Position numbers and translations under genes: made by a program
The notes under the pieces: model-generated
Database searches by the model: none
What the model saw: only the letters and a program-made list of their open reading frames with translations
What the model was told of the DNA's origin: nothing
Shown: positions 1-9,777 of the stretch, piece by piece
Position numbering within the stretch: the stretch's first letter is position 1
How the letters are laid out: each line of letters opens with the position of its first letter
NCBI GenBank assembly: GCA_039105265.1
Contig: JAPFFF010000107.1
Location: forward strand, 1 to 56,898
Length of the DNA: 56,898 nucleotides
Source of the DNA: Tritrichomonas musculus
Taxonomy: Eukaryota; Parabasalia; Tritrichomonadida; Tritrichomonadidae
Direction of reading: 5' to 3'

Positions 1-40
1 TGTGTTCGTTTCTGTATTCGTTTCCGTGATCATGTATTCC
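1..40 (+). repeat. Partial B monomer at left window edge
   Basis: The first 40 bases match positions 80-119 of a B monomer of the CTGTG-tail type (TGTGTTCGTTTCTG, then the shared tail ending ATTCC). The array therefore continues beyond the left edge. An A monomer carrying a B-type tail, as at 44828, cannot be formally excluded because the diagnostic first half lies outside the window. Confidence 0.85.
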
Positions 41-158
41 GTTCTGTACGTTTGTCTTTCGAATCCTGCATCTTCAAATATAAGTAAAGTATAACCATCT
101 GTAAAATAAATTCTTTAAGGTCTTCCGTGTTCCCGTCTGTATTCGTTTCCGTGATCAT
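30..158 (-). other. Minus-strand 42-codon ORF of the A monomer (first of about 333)
   Basis: Read on the minus strand, each A unit opens with ATG in the shared tail and stays open for 42 codons. It ends at TGA overlapping the next ATG as ATGA. The peptide starts MITETNTDGNTED (residue 2 is I, S or N depending on position 114), has a hydrophobic stretch at residues 17-28 (FILQMVILYLYL), and ends in a charged tail finishing RTERNT. Position 5 and position 53 variants are synonymous; position 67 and 70 variants exchange I and F. The ATG has T at -3, a weak eukaryotic context. I recognise no protein family. No promoter is evident, and a 125-bp period shifts frame each unit, so no long protein is possible. 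Coding status is unproven; chance is a real alternative. Confidence 0.25.
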
Positions 159-165
159 GTATTCC
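41..165 (+). repeat. Reference A monomer, 125 bp
   Basis: First complete A unit, counted from the G after ATTCC. Positions 1-81 are A-specific and include a BstBI site TTCGAA at 18-23. Positions 82-125 are the tail shared with B. Across the 333 copies I see recurrent variation at only four sites: position 5 T/C (C creates a BsiWI site, CGTACG), position 67 T/A, position 70 A/T, and position 114 A/C/T (A creates GATC within TGATCA). Copies with T at position 70 or A at position 67 lose the AATAAA hexamer. About 36% GC with 45 G+C in 125 bases. Confidence 0.97.
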
Positions 166-197
166 GTTCTGTACGTTTGTCTTTCGAATCCTGCATC
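138..197 (+). repeat. Three degenerate 20-bp sub-repeats inside the A unit
   Basis: The junction of two A monomers splits into three consecutive 20-bp units, 138-157, 158-177 and 178-197, each starting TGT. Unit 1 and unit 2 share 12 of 20 bases (both begin TGTATTC), and unit 2 and unit 3 share 10 of 20. The pattern repeats at every A-A junction. It suggests the 125-bp monomer grew from a shorter 20-bp tandem motif, close to two DNA helical turns. The origin is inference; the spacing and matches are read directly. Confidence 0.6.
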
Positions 198-415
198 TTC
201 AAATATAAGTAAAGTATAACCATCTGTAAAATAATTTCTTTAAGGTCTTCCGTGTTCCCGTCTGTATTCGTTTCCGTGATCATGTATTCCGTTCTGTACG
301 TTTGTCTTTCGAATCCTGCATCTTCAAATATAAGTAAAGTATAACCATCTGTAAAATAAATTCTTTAAGGTCTTCCGTGTTCCCGTCTGTATTCGTTTCC
401 GTGATCATGTATTCC

Positions 416-540
416 GTTCTGTACGTTTGTCTTTCGAATCCTGCATCTTCAAATATAAGTAAAGTATGACCATCTGTAAAATAAATTCTTTAAGGTCTTC
501 CGTGTTCCCGTCTGTATTCGTTTCCGTGATCATGTATTCC
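416..540 (+). repeat. A monomer with a private change at position 53
   Basis: Base 468 is G where the other A copies I read have A. It is the only clear single-copy substitution I noticed in the interior of the array, so it should be a recent change, or a sequencing error. Confidence 0.75.
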
Positions 541-652
541 TTTCTTTAATTCTGATTACTGAATAATATTTAAAATCAAAATAGAACTGTTTATATAACA
601 TAATTTCGAGATATTCTTCCGGGTTCGTTTCTGTATTCGTTTCCGTGCTCAT
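530..652 (-). other. Minus-strand 40-codon ORF of the B monomer (first of about 127)
   Basis: Same layout as in A: ATG in the shared tail, 40 codons, then TGA overlapping the next ATG. The peptide starts MSTETNTETN, continues PEEYLEIML and ends KERNT. Residues 12, 16 and 19 (E, E, L) agree with the A peptide, residue 13 is acidic in both, and aromatic or aliphatic residues fill 23-25 in both. CTGTG tails change residue 11 from P to T. A-type tails change residues 8 and 9 to D and G. None creates a stop. The 6-bp shorter monomer equals two codons fewer, so frame is kept across A, B and both chimeras. Read directly from sequence; function unknown and possibly none. Confidence 0.25.
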
Positions 653-659
653 GTATTCC
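541..659 (+). repeat. Reference B monomer, 119 bp
   Basis: First complete B unit. Positions 1-75 are B-specific, AT-rich, and contain a DraI site TTTAAA at 29-34 and TATATAA near 52. Positions 76-119 align without gaps to A positions 82-125. Similarity to A extends further: B 56-67 matches A 62-73 at 10 of 12 bases (11 of 12 for A copies with T at position 70), and about 14 of the first 24 bases agree. A and B are therefore diverged homologues with a net 6-bp length difference, not unrelated units. Recurrent variants are at positions 80, 82, 87-89 (tail types CCGGG/CGTTT, CTGTG/CGTTT, CCGTG/CCCGT) and at 108 (A/C). Confidence 0.97.
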
Positions 660-784
660 GTTCTGTACGTTTGTCTTTCGAATCCTGCATCTTCAAATAT
701 AAGTAAAGTATAACCATCTGTAAAATAAATTCTTTAAGGTCTTCCGTGTTCCCGTCTGTATTCGTTTCCGTGTTCATGTATTCC
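660..784 (+). repeat. GTTC-marked A monomer (one of four)
   Basis: A copy with T instead of A or C at position 114. The same variant occurs only at 3499-3623, 6213-6337 and 6951-7075. Each one is the first A after a B with CCGGG tail and is followed by an A with C at position 5. Shared context shows the four are copies of one mutated ancestor spread by block duplication within 6.4 kb. Confidence 0.9.
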
Positions 785-1278
785 GTTCCGTACGTTTGTC
801 TTTCGAATCCTGCATCTTCAAATATAAGTAAAGTATAACCATCTGTAAAATAAATTCTTTAAGGTCTTCCGTGTTCCCGTCTGTATTCGTTTCCGTGATC
901 ATGTATTCCTTTCTTTAATTCTGATTACTGAATAATATTTAAAATCAAAATAGAACTGTTTATATAACATAATTTCGAGATATTCTTCCGGGTTCGTTTC
1001 TGTATTCGTTTCCGTGCTCATGTATTCCGTTCTGTACGTTTGTCTTTCGAATCCTGCATCTTCAAATATAAGTAAAGTATAACCATCTGTAAAATAAATT
1101 CTTTAAGGTCTTCCGTGTTCCCGTCTGTATTCGTTTCCGTGATCATGTATTCCGTTCTGTACGTTTGTCTTTCGAATCCTGCATCTTCAAATATAAGTAA
1201 AGTATAACCATCTGTAAAATAAATTCTTTAAGGTCTTCCGTGTTCCCGTCTGTATTCGTTTCCGTGATCATGTATTCC

Positions 1279-2504
1279 TTTCTTTAATTCTGATTACTGA
1301 ATAATATTTAAAATCAAAATAGAACTGTTTATATAACATAATTTCGAGATATTCTTCCGGGTTCGTTTCTGTATTCGTTTCCGTGATCATGTATTCCGTT
1401 CTGTACGTTTGTCTTTCGAATCCTGCATCTTCAAATATAAGTAAAGTATAACCATCTGTAAAAAAAATTCTTTAAGGTCTTCCGTGTTCCCGTCTGTATT
1501 CGTTTCCGTGCTCATGTATTCCTTTCTTTAATTCTGATTACTGAATAATATTTAAAATCAAAATAGAACTGTTTATATAACATAATTTCGAGATATTCTT
1601 CCGGGTTCGTTTCTGTATTCGTTTCCGTGCTCATGTATTCCGTTCTGTACGTTTGTCTTTCGAATCCTGCATCTTCAAATATAAGTAAAGTATAACCATC
1701 TGTAAAATAAATTCTTTAAGGTCTTCCGTGTTCCCGTCTGTATTCGTTTCCGTGATCATGTATTCCGTTCTGTACGTTTGTCTTTCGAATCCTGCATCTT
1801 CAAATATAAGTAAAGTATAACCATCTGTAAAATAAATTCTTTAAGGTCTTCCGTGTTCCCGTCTGTATTCGTTTCCGTGATCATGTATTCCGTTCTGTAC
1901 GTTTGTCTTTCGAATCCTGCATCTTCAAATATAAGTAAAGTATAACCATCTGTAAAATAAATTCTTTAAGGTCTTCCGTGTTCCCGTCTGTATTCGTTTC
2001 CGTGATCATGTATTCCTTTCTTTAATTCTGATTACTGAATAATATTTAAAATCAAAATAGAACTGTTTATATAACATAATTTCGAGATATTCTTCCGGGT
2101 TCGTTTCTGTATTCGTTTCCGTGCTCATGTATTCCGTTCTGTACGTTTGTCTTTCGAATCCTGCATCTTCAAATATAAGTAAAGTATAACCATCTGTAAA
2201 ATAAATTCTTTAAGGTCTTCCGTGTTCCCGTCTGTATTCGTTTCCGTGATCATGTATTCCGTTCTGTACGTTTGTCTTTCGAATCCTGCATCTTCAAATA
2301 TAAGTAAAGTATAACCATCTGTAAAATAAATTCTTTAAGGTCTTCCGTGTTCCCGTCTGTATTCGTTTCCGTGATCATGTATTCCTTTCTTTAATTCTGA
2401 TTACTGAATAATATTTAAAATCAAAATAGAACTGTTTATATAACATAATTTCGAGATATTCTTCTGTGTTCGTTTCTGTATTCGTTTCCGTGATCATGTA
2501 TTCC
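1279..2504 (+). repeat. Left higher-order repeat, copy 1
   Basis: Block B-A-B-AAA-B-AA-B. B starts at 1279, 1523, 2017 and 2386 reappear exactly 2595 bp later at 3874, 4118, 4612 and 4981. 2595 bp equals 5 B plus 16 A. Both copies carry the rare position-67 A variant in the A after the first B, which supports common descent rather than coincidence. The tail of the third B differs between the copies (CCGGG at 2017, CTGTG at 4612), so some divergence or conversion has followed. Confidence 0.85.
1398..1522 (+). repeat. A monomer with position-67 A variant (one of six)
   Basis: T to A at position 67 gives a longer A run. The same variant occurs in A monomers at 3993, 5594, 12248, 13480 and 16932 and nowhere else that I saw, so it is confined to the left 17.1 kb. 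The length is unchanged, which argues against a simple homopolymer indel error. Confidence 0.85.
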
Positions 2505-3379
2505 GTTCCGTACGTTTGTCTTTCGAATCCTGCATCTTCAAATATAAGTAAAGTATAACCATCTGTAAAATAAATTCTTTAAGGTCTTCCGTGTTCCCGT
2601 CTGTATTCGTTTCCGTGATCATGTATTCCGTTCTGTACGTTTGTCTTTCGAATCCTGCATCTTCAAATATAAGTAAAGTATAACCATCTGTAAAATAAAT
2701 TCTTTAAGGTCTTCCGTGTTCCCGTCTGTATTCGTTTCCGTGCTCATGTATTCCGTTCCGTACGTTTGTCTTTCGAATCCTGCATCTTCAAATATAAGTA
2801 AAGTATAACCATCTGTAAAATAAATTCTTTAAGGTCTTCCGTGTTCCCGTCTGTATTCGTTTCCGTGATCATGTATTCCGTTCTGTACGTTTGTCTTTCG
2901 AATCCTGCATCTTCAAATATAAGTAAAGTATAACCATCTGTAAAATAATTTCTTTAAGGTCTTCCGTGTTCCCGTCTGTATTCGTTTCCGTGATCATGTA
3001 TTCCGTTCCGTACGTTTGTCTTTCGAATCCTGCATCTTCAAATATAAGTAAAGTATAACCATCTGTAAAATAAATTCTTTAAGGTCTTCCGTGTTCCCGT
3101 CTGTATTCGTTTCCGTGATCATGTATTCCGTTCTGTACGTTTGTCTTTCGAATCCTGCATCTTCAAATATAAGTAAAGTATAACCATCTGTAAAATAAAT
3201 TCTTTAAGGTCTTCCGTGTTCCCGTCTGTATTCGTTTCCGTGATCATGTATTCCGTTCTGTACGTTTGTCTTTCGAATCCTGCATCTTCAAATATAAGTA
3301 AAGTATAACCATCTGTAAAATAAATTCTTTAAGGTCTTCCGTGTTCCCGTCTGTATTCGTTTCCGTGATCATGTATTCC

Positions 3380-6093
3380 TTTCTTTAATTCTGATTACTG
3401 AATAATATTTAAAATCAAAATAGAACTGTTTATATAACATAATTTCGAGATATTCTTCCGGGTTCGTTTCTGTATTCGTTTCCGTGCTCATGTATTCCGT
3501 TCTGTACGTTTGTCTTTCGAATCCTGCATCTTCAAATATAAGTAAAGTATAACCATCTGTAAAATAAATTCTTTAAGGTCTTCCGTGTTCCCGTCTGTAT
3601 TCGTTTCCGTGTTCATGTATTCCGTTCCGTACGTTTGTCTTTCGAATCCTGCATCTTCAAATATAAGTAAAGTATAACCATCTGTAAAATAAATTCTTTA
3701 AGGTCTTCCGTGTTCCCGTCTGTATTCGTTTCCGTGATCATGTATTCCGTTCTGTACGTTTGTCTTTCGAATCCTGCATCTTCAAATATAAGTAAAGTAT
3801 AACCATCTGTAAAATAAATTCTTTAAGGTCTTCCGTGTTCCCGTCTGTATTCGTTTCCGTGATCATGTATTCCTTTCTTTAATTCTGATTACTGAATAAT
3901 ATTTAAAATCAAAATAGAACTGTTTATATAACATAATTTCGAGATATTCTTCCGGGTTCGTTTCTGTATTCGTTTCCGTGATCATGTATTCCGTTCTGTA
4001 CGTTTGTCTTTCGAATCCTGCATCTTCAAATATAAGTAAAGTATAACCATCTGTAAAAAAAATTCTTTAAGGTCTTCCGTGTTCCCGTCTGTATTCGTTT
4101 CCGTGCTCATGTATTCCTTTCTTTAATTCTGATTACTGAATAATATTTAAAATCAAAATAGAACTGTTTATATAACATAATTTCGAGATATTCTTCCGGG
4201 TTCGTTTCTGTATTCGTTTCCGTGCTCATGTATTCCGTTCTGTACGTTTGTCTTTCGAATCCTGCATCTTCAAATATAAGTAAAGTATAACCATCTGTAA
4301 AATAAATTCTTTAAGGTCTTCCGTGTTCCCGTCTGTATTCGTTTCCGTGATCATGTATTCCGTTCTGTACGTTTGTCTTTCGAATCCTGCATCTTCAAAT
4401 ATAAGTAAAGTATAACCATCTGTAAAATAAATTCTTTAAGGTCTTCCGTGTTCCCGTCTGTATTCGTTTCCGTGATCATGTATTCCGTTCTGTACGTTTG
4501 TCTTTCGAATCCTGCATCTTCAAATATAAGTAAAGTATAACCATCTGTAAAATAAATTCTTTAAGGTCTTCCGTGTTCCCGTCTGTATTCGTTTCCGTGA
4601 TCATGTATTCCTTTCTTTAATTCTGATTACTGAATAATATTTAAAATCAAAATAGAACTGTTTATATAACATAATTTCGAGATATTCTTCTGTGTTCGTT
4701 TCTGTATTCGTTTCCGTGCTCATGTATTCCGTTCTGTACGTTTGTCTTTCGAATCCTGCATCTTCAAATATAAGTAAAGTATAACCATCTGTAAAATAAA
4801 TTCTTTAAGGTCTTCCGTGTTCCCGTCTGTATTCGTTTCCGTGATCATGTATTCCGTTCTGTACGTTTGTCTTTCGAATCCTGCATCTTCAAATATAAGT
4901 AAAGTATAACCATCTGTAAAATAAATTCTTTAAGGTCTTCCGTGTTCCCGTCTGTATTCGTTTCCGTGATCATGTATTCCTTTCTTTAATTCTGATTACT
5001 GAATAATATTTAAAATCAAAATAGAACTGTTTATATAACATAATTTCGAGATATTCTTCTGTGTTCGTTTCTGTATTCGTTTCCGTGATCATGTATTCCG
5101 TTCCGTACGTTTGTCTTTCGAATCCTGCATCTTCAAATATAAGTAAAGTATAACCATCTGTAAAATAAATTCTTTAAGGTCTTCCGTGTTCCCGTCTGTA
5201 TTCGTTTCCGTGATCATGTATTCCGTTCTGTACGTTTGTCTTTCGAATCCTGCATCTTCAAATATAAGTAAAGTATAACCATCTGTAAAATAAATTCTTT
5301 AAGGTCTTCCGTGTTCCCGTCTGTATTCGTTTCCGTGCTCATGTATTCCGTTCCGTACGTTTGTCTTTCGAATCCTGCATCTTCAAATATAAGTAAAGTA
5401 TAACCATCTGTAAAATAAATTCTTTAAGGTCTTCCGTGTTCCCGTCTGTATTCGTTTCCGTGATCATGTATTCCTTTCTTTAATTCTGATTACTGAATAA
5501 TATTTAAAATCAAAATAGAACTGTTTATATAACATAATTTCGAGATATTCTTCCGGGTTCGTTTCTGTATTCGTTTCCGTGATCATGTATTCCGTTCTGT
5601 ACGTTTGTCTTTCGAATCCTGCATCTTCAAATATAAGTAAAGTATAACCATCTGTAAAAAAAATTCTTTAAGGTCTTCCGTGTTCCCGTCTGTATTCGTT
5701 TCCGTGATCATGTATTCCGTTCCGTACGTTTGTCTTTCGAATCCTGCATCTTCAAATATAAGTAAAGTATAACCATCTGTAAAATAAATTCTTTAAGGTC
5801 TTCCGTGTTCCCGTCTGTATTCGTTTCCGTGATCATGTATTCCGTTCTGTACGTTTGTCTTTCGAATCCTGCATCTTCAAATATAAGTAAAGTATAACCA
5901 TCTGTAAAATAATTTCTTTAAGGTCTTCCGTGTTCCCGTCTGTATTCGTTTCCGTGATCATGTATTCCGTTCTGTACGTTTGTCTTTCGAATCCTGCATC
6001 TTCAAATATAAGTAAAGTATAACCATCTGTAAAATAAATTCTTTAAGGTCTTCCGTGTTCCCGTCTGTATTCGTTTCCGTGATCATGTATTCC
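3380..6093 (+). repeat. 2714-bp higher-order unit bounded by GTTC-marked blocks
   Basis: The block B (CCGGG, GCTC), A with GTTC, A with C at position 5, A, B, A, B begins at 3380 and again at 6094, 2714 bp apart (6 B plus 16 A). The A in the middle differs at position 67 between the copies (A at 3993-4117, T at 6707-6831). A shorter version begins at 541, and the GTTC A is repeated once more at 6951. Confidence 0.75.
3874..5099 (+). repeat. Left higher-order repeat, copy 2
   Basis: Second copy of the block at 1279-2504, with identical monomer order and the same position-67 marker in the A at 3993. After it, the flanks differ: a B at 5475 and a marked A at 5594 occur where the first copy has an unbroken run of seven A. 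Confidence 0.85.
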
Positions 6094-7813
6094 TTTCTTT
6101 AATTCTGATTACTGAATAATATTTAAAATCAAAATAGAACTGTTTATATAACATAATTTCGAGATATTCTTCCGGGTTCGTTTCTGTATTCGTTTCCGTG
6201 CTCATGTATTCCGTTCTGTACGTTTGTCTTTCGAATCCTGCATCTTCAAATATAAGTAAAGTATAACCATCTGTAAAATAAATTCTTTAAGGTCTTCCGT
6301 GTTCCCGTCTGTATTCGTTTCCGTGTTCATGTATTCCGTTCCGTACGTTTGTCTTTCGAATCCTGCATCTTCAAATATAAGTAAAGTATAACCATCTGTA
6401 AAATAAATTCTTTAAGGTCTTCCGTGTTCCCGTCTGTATTCGTTTCCGTGATCATGTATTCCGTTCTGTACGTTTGTCTTTCGAATCCTGCATCTTCAAA
6501 TATAAGTAAAGTATAACCATCTGTAAAATAAATTCTTTAAGGTCTTCCGTGTTCCCGTCTGTATTCGTTTCCGTGATCATGTATTCCTTTCTTTAATTCT
6601 GATTACTGAATAATATTTAAAATCAAAATAGAACTGTTTATATAACATAATTTCGAGATATTCTTCCGGGTTCGTTTCTGTATTCGTTTCCGTGATCATG
6701 TATTCCGTTCTGTACGTTTGTCTTTCGAATCCTGCATCTTCAAATATAAGTAAAGTATAACCATCTGTAAAATAAATTCTTTAAGGTCTTCCGTGTTCCC
6801 GTCTGTATTCGTTTCCGTGCTCATGTATTCCTTTCTTTAATTCTGATTACTGAATAATATTTAAAATCAAAATAGAACTGTTTATATAACATAATTTCGA
6901 GATATTCTTCCGGGTTCGTTTCTGTATTCGTTTCCGTGCTCATGTATTCCGTTCTGTACGTTTGTCTTTCGAATCCTGCATCTTCAAATATAAGTAAAGT
7001 ATAACCATCTGTAAAATAAATTCTTTAAGGTCTTCCGTGTTCCCGTCTGTATTCGTTTCCGTGTTCATGTATTCCGTTCCGTACGTTTGTCTTTCGAATC
7101 CTGCATCTTCAAATATAAGTAAAGTATAACCATCTGTAAAATAAATTCTTTAAGGTCTTCCGTGTTCCCGTCTGTATTCGTTTCCGTGATCATGTATTCC
7201 GTTCTGTACGTTTGTCTTTCGAATCCTGCATCTTCAAATATAAGTAAAGTATAACCATCTGTAAAATAAATTCTTTAAGGTCTTCCGTGTTCCCGTCTGT
7301 ATTCGTTTCCGTGATCATGTATTCCTTTCTTTAATTCTGATTACTGAATAATATTTAAAATCAAAATAGAACTGTTTATATAACATAATTTCGAGATATT
7401 CTTCTGTGTTCGTTTCTGTATTCGTTTCCGTGCTCATGTATTCCGTTCTGTACGTTTGTCTTTCGAATCCTGCATCTTCAAATATAAGTAAAGTATAACC
7501 ATCTGTAAAATAAATTCTTTAAGGTCTTCCGTGTTCCCGTCTGTATTCGTTTCCGTGCTCATGTATTCCTTTCTTTAATTCTGATTACTGAATAATATTT
7601 AAAATCAAAATAGAACTGTTTATATAACATAATTTCGAGATATTCTTCTGTGTTCGTTTCTGTATTCGTTTCCGTGCTCATGTATTCCGTTCTGTACGTT
7701 TGTCTTTCGAATCCTGCATCTTCAAATATAAGTAAAGTATAACCATCTGTAAAATAAATTCTTTAAGGTCTTCCGTGTTCCCGTCTGTATTCGTTTCCGT
7801 GATCATGTATTCC

Positions 7814-7932
7814 TTTCTTTAATTCTGATTACTGAATAATATTTAAAATCAAAATAGAACTGTTTATATAACATAATTTCGAGATATTCTTCCGTGTTCC
7901 CGTCTGTATTCGTTTCCGTGATCATGTATTCC
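7814..7932 (+). repeat. Chimeric B monomer with A-type tail (one of 13)
   Basis: Positions 1-79 are B, but the tail reads CCGTG/CCCGT as in A. Equivalent units start at 8308, 8927, 10885, 11379, 12373, 14337, 15081, 16075, 16813, 18039, 18533 and 53571. Twelve of the 13 lie between 7.8 and 18.7 kb. They are explained by exchange or conversion between A and B inside the shared 44-bp tail, followed by amplification of the product. Length stays 119 bp. Confidence 0.93.
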
Positions 7933-9658
7933 GTTCTGTACGTTTGTCTTTCGAATCCTGCATCTTCAAATATAAGTAAAGTATAACCATCTGTAAAATA
8001 AATTCTTTAAGGTCTTCCGTGTTCCCGTCTGTATTCGTTTCCGTGATCATGTATTCCGTTCTGTACGTTTGTCTTTCGAATCCTGCATCTTCAAATATAA
8101 GTAAAGTATAACCATCTGTAAAATAAATTCTTTAAGGTCTTCCGTGTTCCCGTCTGTATTCGTTTCCGTGATCATGTATTCCGTTCCGTACGTTTGTCTT
8201 TCGAATCCTGCATCTTCAAATATAAGTAAAGTATAACCATCTGTAAAATAAATTCTTTAAGGTCTTCCGTGTTCCCGTCTGTATTCGTTTCCGTGATCAT
8301 GTATTCCTTTCTTTAATTCTGATTACTGAATAATATTTAAAATCAAAATAGAACTGTTTATATAACATAATTTCGAGATATTCTTCCGTGTTCCCGTCTG
8401 TATTCGTTTCCGTGATCATGTATTCCGTTCTGTACGTTTGTCTTTCGAATCCTGCATCTTCAAATATAAGTAAAGTATAACCATCTGTAAAATAAATTCT
8501 TTAAGGTCTTCCGTGTTCCCGTCTGTATTCGTTTCCGTGATCATGTATTCCGTTCTGTACGTTTGTCTTTCGAATCCTGCATCTTCAAATATAAGTAAAG
8601 TATAACCATCTGTAAAATAAATTCTTTAAGGTCTTCCGTGTTCCCGTCTGTATTCGTTTCCGTGATCATGTATTCCGTTCTGTACGTTTGTCTTTCGAAT
8701 CCTGCATCTTCAAATATAAGTAAAGTATAACCATCTGTAAAATAAATTCTTTAAGGTCTTCCGTGTTCCCGTCTGTATTCGTTTCCGTGATCATGTATTC
8801 CGTTCCGTACGTTTGTCTTTCGAATCCTGCATCTTCAAATATAAGTAAAGTATAACCATCTGTAAAATAAATTCTTTAAGGTCTTCCGTGTTCCCGTCTG
8901 TATTCGTTTCCGTGATCATGTATTCCTTTCTTTAATTCTGATTACTGAATAATATTTAAAATCAAAATAGAACTGTTTATATAACATAATTTCGAGATAT
9001 TCTTCCGTGTTCCCGTCTGTATTCGTTTCCGTGATCATGTATTCCGTTCTGTACGTTTGTCTTTCGAATCCTGCATCTTCAAATATAAGTAAAGTATAAC
9101 CATCTGTAAAATAAATTCTTTAAGGTCTTCCGTGTTCCCGTCTGTATTCGTTTCCGTGATCATGTATTCCTTTCTTTAATTCTGATTACTGAATAATATT
9201 TAAAATCAAAATAGAACTGTTTATATAACATAATTTCGAGATATTCTTCTGTGTTCGTTTCTGTATTCGTTTCCGTGCTCATGTATTCCGTTCTGTACGT
9301 TTGTCTTTCGAATCCTGCATCTTCAAATATAAGTAAAGTATAACCATCTGTAAAATAAATTCTTTAAGGTCTTCCGTGTTCCCGTCTGTATTCGTTTCCG
9401 TGCTCATGTATTCCTTTCTTTAATTCTGATTACTGAATAATATTTAAAATCAAAATAGAACTGTTTATATAACATAATTTCGAGATATTCTTCTGTGTTC
9501 GTTTCTGTATTCGTTTCCGTGCTCATGTATTCCGTTCTGTACGTTTGTCTTTCGAATCCTGCATCTTCAAATATAAGTAAAGTATAACCATCTGTAAAAT
9601 AAATTCTTTAAGGTCTTCCGTGTTCCCGTCTGTATTCGTTTCCGTGATCATGTATTCC

Positions 9659-9777
9659 TTTCTTTAATTCTGATTACTGAATAATATTTAAAATCAAAAT
9701 AGAACTGTTTATATAACATAATTTCGAGATATTCTTCCGTGTTCGTTTCTGTATTCGTTTCCGTGCTCATGTATTCC
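9659..9777 (+). repeat. B monomer with intermediate tail
   Basis: The tail combines CCGTG (A-like at positions 80 and 82) with CGTTT (B-like at 87-89). I found only this one. It fits either a single-base intermediate between the CCGGG and CTGTG tail types or a very short conversion tract of a few bases. Confidence 0.85.

Larger units (their letters stand above)
1..7325 (+). repeat. Array zone 1: CCGGG-type B, GTTC marker, 2.6-2.7 kb repeat
   Basis: B monomers start at 541, 910, 1279, 1523, 2017, 2386, 3380, 3874, 4118, 4612, 4981, 5475, 6094, 6588 and 6832; everything between is A. A-run lengths in order from base 41 are 4,2,2,1,3,2,7,3,1,3,2,3,4,3,1, then 3 up to the next B. Most B tails are CCGGG type. 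All four A copies with T at position 114 (GTTC) lie here, as do three of the six A copies with A at position 67. Confidence 0.93.

Noticed and set aside
102-112. AATAAA in each standard A monomer as polyadenylation signals
   Set aside because: A common hexamer in AT-rich DNA, repeated only because the monomer is repeated. There is no gene upstream and variants abolish it freely.
138-157. CENP-B box in TTCGTTTCCGTG of the shared tail
   Set aside because: TTCG is present, but the core also needs the fixed A and CGGG at set spacing, which are absent. Minus-strand GGAAACG is only a partial resemblance.
41-165. Telomeric repeat or microsatellite
   Set aside because: No TTAGGG-like or other simple telomere motif; the unit is a complex 125-bp sequence.
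118-222. Plus-strand ORF starting ATG TAT TCC in the A unit
   Set aside because: Only 20 codons before TAA, absent in the same form from B, and in the frame opposite the longer minus-strand ORF, so it is probably its mirror.
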